Positions 5,476 through 6,373 of a stretch of DNA of 6,373 nt are shown here, one piece after another (position 1 is the stretch's first letter; each line of letters opens with the position of its first letter). A program made the translations under genes and the position numbers. The stretch comes from an uncultured Eubacteriales bacterium (lineage in GTDB: Bacteria; Bacillota; Clostridia; Oscillospirales; CAG-272). The DNA lies in NCBI GenBank assembly GCA_902462015.1, contig CABPZV010000120.1, positions 1 to 6,373 of the forward strand, in the 5' to 3' direction. Below the pieces are notes generated by a model. It did not search any database. It saw nothing but the letters and a program-made list of their open reading frames with translations, and was not told the origin of the DNA.

Positions 5476-5670
5476 TCAAATTATATCAGTTTTATTAGGC
5501 ATTACCAAAGCGGCAATAATATAAAACAGTATTCCGCTTCCGCCGGCAAGACAAAATATAATCAAAATCAACCTCACAATAGTGGGATCAATATTGAAAT
5601 ATTCGGCAATTCCGGCACATACGCCGCACAGTTTTTTCCCATCATCTGTTTTATATAATCTCTTCCTCAT
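5476..5670 (-). CDS. PspC domain membrane protein
   Basis: A 64-residue protein that is almost entirely one PspC domain (Pfam PF04024). It has the signature RLYKTDDGKKLCGVCAGIAEYFNIDPTIVRL at the N-terminus, then one hydrophobic segment at about residues 34-58 and the MPNK end typical of the family. PspC proteins are inner-membrane stress proteins; in Proteobacteria PspC takes part in the phage-shock response, whereas the role of short stand-alone copies in Clostridia is not established. AAAGGA (5684-5689) lies 13 bases before the ATG, a slightly long spacer. It lies 50 bases after the pqqD-like gene without a terminator between them, so both are probably one transcript ending at 5418. Confidence 0.92.
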   Translation of the reverse strand: MRKRLYKTDDGKKLCGVCAGIAEYFNIDPTIVRLILIIFCLAGGSGILFYIIAALVMPNKTDII

Positions 5671-5720
5671 ACCTATAATTCAATCCTTTCATGCAGCCTT
5701 AAAACCTACGACGGATACAG

Positions 5721-5987
5721 CTACTGTTCAATGACGCCGCTGTCAATAAGCGAGCTCAAATATTTTGCGGTAGACTCTTCCGCTTCCTCCGGAGTAATTC
5801 CATATCTTCTCACAAGCTCCTGAGCAATTTGTTCAGCACTTATCTCATTTTTCAGCATTTTAAATATTACTGCTCCGGTTGAATTGAGTTTTATAATTCC
5901 GCTAAAGCGATTCACATCATCCCCGGCCGGTACAGCAACCTGCGTGTCACCAACCTTTTGAATAATAAAATCATATTTTAGTTTCAT
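5721..5987 (-). CDS. PqqD-like protein (RiPP recognition element fold)
   Basis: An 88-residue protein with the PqqD family pattern (Pfam PF05402): a beta-rich N-terminal half, the central I-KLNSTGAVIFKML segment, the helical ISAEQIAQELVRRYGITPEEAEESTAKYLSSL segment and the closing GVIE. PqqD domains bind leader peptides of ribosomally made peptides and present them to radical SAM enzymes. No radical SAM enzyme or precursor peptide is visible in this window, so the partner is unknown. I chose ATG 5987, with AGAAAGG (6000-6006) 12 bases upstream, over an in-frame TTG nine bases earlier, which would be only three bases from that ribosome site. It is the first gene after the promoter at 6168-6196 and is followed by pspC in the same direction. 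Confidence 0.88.
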   Translation of the reverse strand: MKLKYDFIIQKVGDTQVAVPAGDDVNRFSGIIKLNSTGAVIFKMLKNEISAEQIAQELVRRYGITPEEAEESTAKYLSSLIDSGVIEQ

Positions 5988-6167
5988 TAAACACAAAAAC
6001 CTTTCTCAGTTTTTCTCTGCAGAAGATTCAGCATAATAAATCCGAAACGACAGTCTTTAATACTGTATGTATATTGCTCATGCTGTATTATCCGACGTTC
6101 CGCTCCGTTTAAAAAGTTTATACCGAAAAATAAAAGAATTATCAGAAAGCCCAACTGTAATGTGTAA

Positions 6168-6196
6168 ATTATATAATAATTTAATCTTTTTGTCAA
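6168..6196 (-). promoter_or_regulatory. Perfect sigma-A promoter of the pqqD-pspC unit
   Basis: On the minus strand TTGACA (6191-6196) and TATAAT (6168-6173) are both perfect with a 17-base spacer. Transcription would begin near 6161 and leave about 175 bases of leader before the PqqD-like ATG. The -35 box begins only nine bases after the stop codon of the upstream gene, with no terminator between. An open frame running from the -35 TTG towards pqqD is explained by this promoter and leader. Confidence 0.9.
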
Positions 6197-6204
6197 GTAT
6201 AATA

Positions 6205-6373
6205 TTATTTCTGCTTTACACTTGATTTTGGCGGTCTTTTTCCGTATGTATTCTTTCTTTTTTTCCTAACTGAAAAGCCAAAATCTCCGAGACGGCGGCC
6301 AAGCGCAAAATAATCGCCGTGTGTATACGCTATAAGTCCGGCGCGCTCGATCATCAGTCTTCCCTCACTGTCA
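6205..6373 (-). CDS. 3' end of an unrecognised protein with a basic tail
   Basis: The minus-strand frame is open from the window edge to TAA at 6205-6207, giving the last 55 codons of a gene that starts beyond the window. The readable part contains RLMIERAGLIAYTHGDYF, then RRLGDFGFSVRKKRKN and a strongly basic, proline-containing tail (KRPPKSSVKQK). The tail suggests nucleic-acid or ribosome contact, but I do not recognise the family. Coding is supported by the uninterrupted frame, a plausible residue mix, and a position just upstream of the promoter of the next gene on the same strand. Confidence 0.6.
   Translation of the reverse strand, partial: DSEGRLMIERAGLIAYTHGDYFALGRRLGDFGFSVRKKRKNTYGKRPPKSSVKQK

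Noticed and set aside
5988..6196. 69-codon minus-strand frame starting at TTG with a hydrophobic stretch
   Set aside because: Its start codon is the -35 box of a perfect promoter and its next codons span the -10 box, so it cannot be translated from that transcript. It lacks a ribosome site and overlaps the start of the PqqD-like gene.

Overview
This window looks like a chromosomal segment of a low-to-moderate GC Gram-positive gut or rumen Clostridia, probably Oscillospiraceae/Ruminococcaceae-like. The reasons are AGGAGG-type ribosome sites, consensus sigma-A promoters with 17-base spacers, U-tract terminators, tRNA genes with encoded CCA, a dockerin module of the cellulosome type, and PspC and PqqD proteins typical of Clostridia. 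The taxonomic call is an inference; there is no rRNA or other marker gene here.

Left part (1-1884, + strand): a compact phage-type lysis cassette. It holds a 44-codon ORF with a very strong ribosome site, a 99-residue membrane-anchored phage-type protein, and a modular endolysin (GH25 muramidase, dockerin, LysM). The endolysin gene ends at a strong terminator. The cassette is bracketed by a 25-bp near-perfect inverted repeat (4-28 and 1860-1884, 23 of 25 identical), with no transposase or recombinase visible. A long nested stem lies just upstream of the endolysin ribosome site.

Middle (1885-2204): non-coding and packed with hairpins and palindromes, directly abutting the right inverted repeat and unlike the AT-rich spacers elsewhere. 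It separates the cassette from the convergent cysteine synthase gene.

Right part (2205-6373, all - strand): housekeeping units, read right to left. These are the 3' end of an unrecognised gene; a perfect promoter followed by a PqqD-like gene, a PspC gene and a terminator; gpsA with its own terminator; a perfect promoter driving a tRNA-Thr/tRNA-Tyr pair with a terminator; and cysK with its own promoter and long leader. The GpsA protein is unusual: after a complete glycerol-3-phosphate dehydrogenase it carries about 105 residues resembling a glycerol-3-phosphate cytidylyltransferase (TagD-like) domain that has lost its HxGH catalytic motif.

Most worth following up are the inverted-repeat-bounded lysis cassette with its dockerin-bearing endolysin, the GpsA/pseudo-cytidylyltransferase fusion, and the structured non-coding block at 1885-2120.
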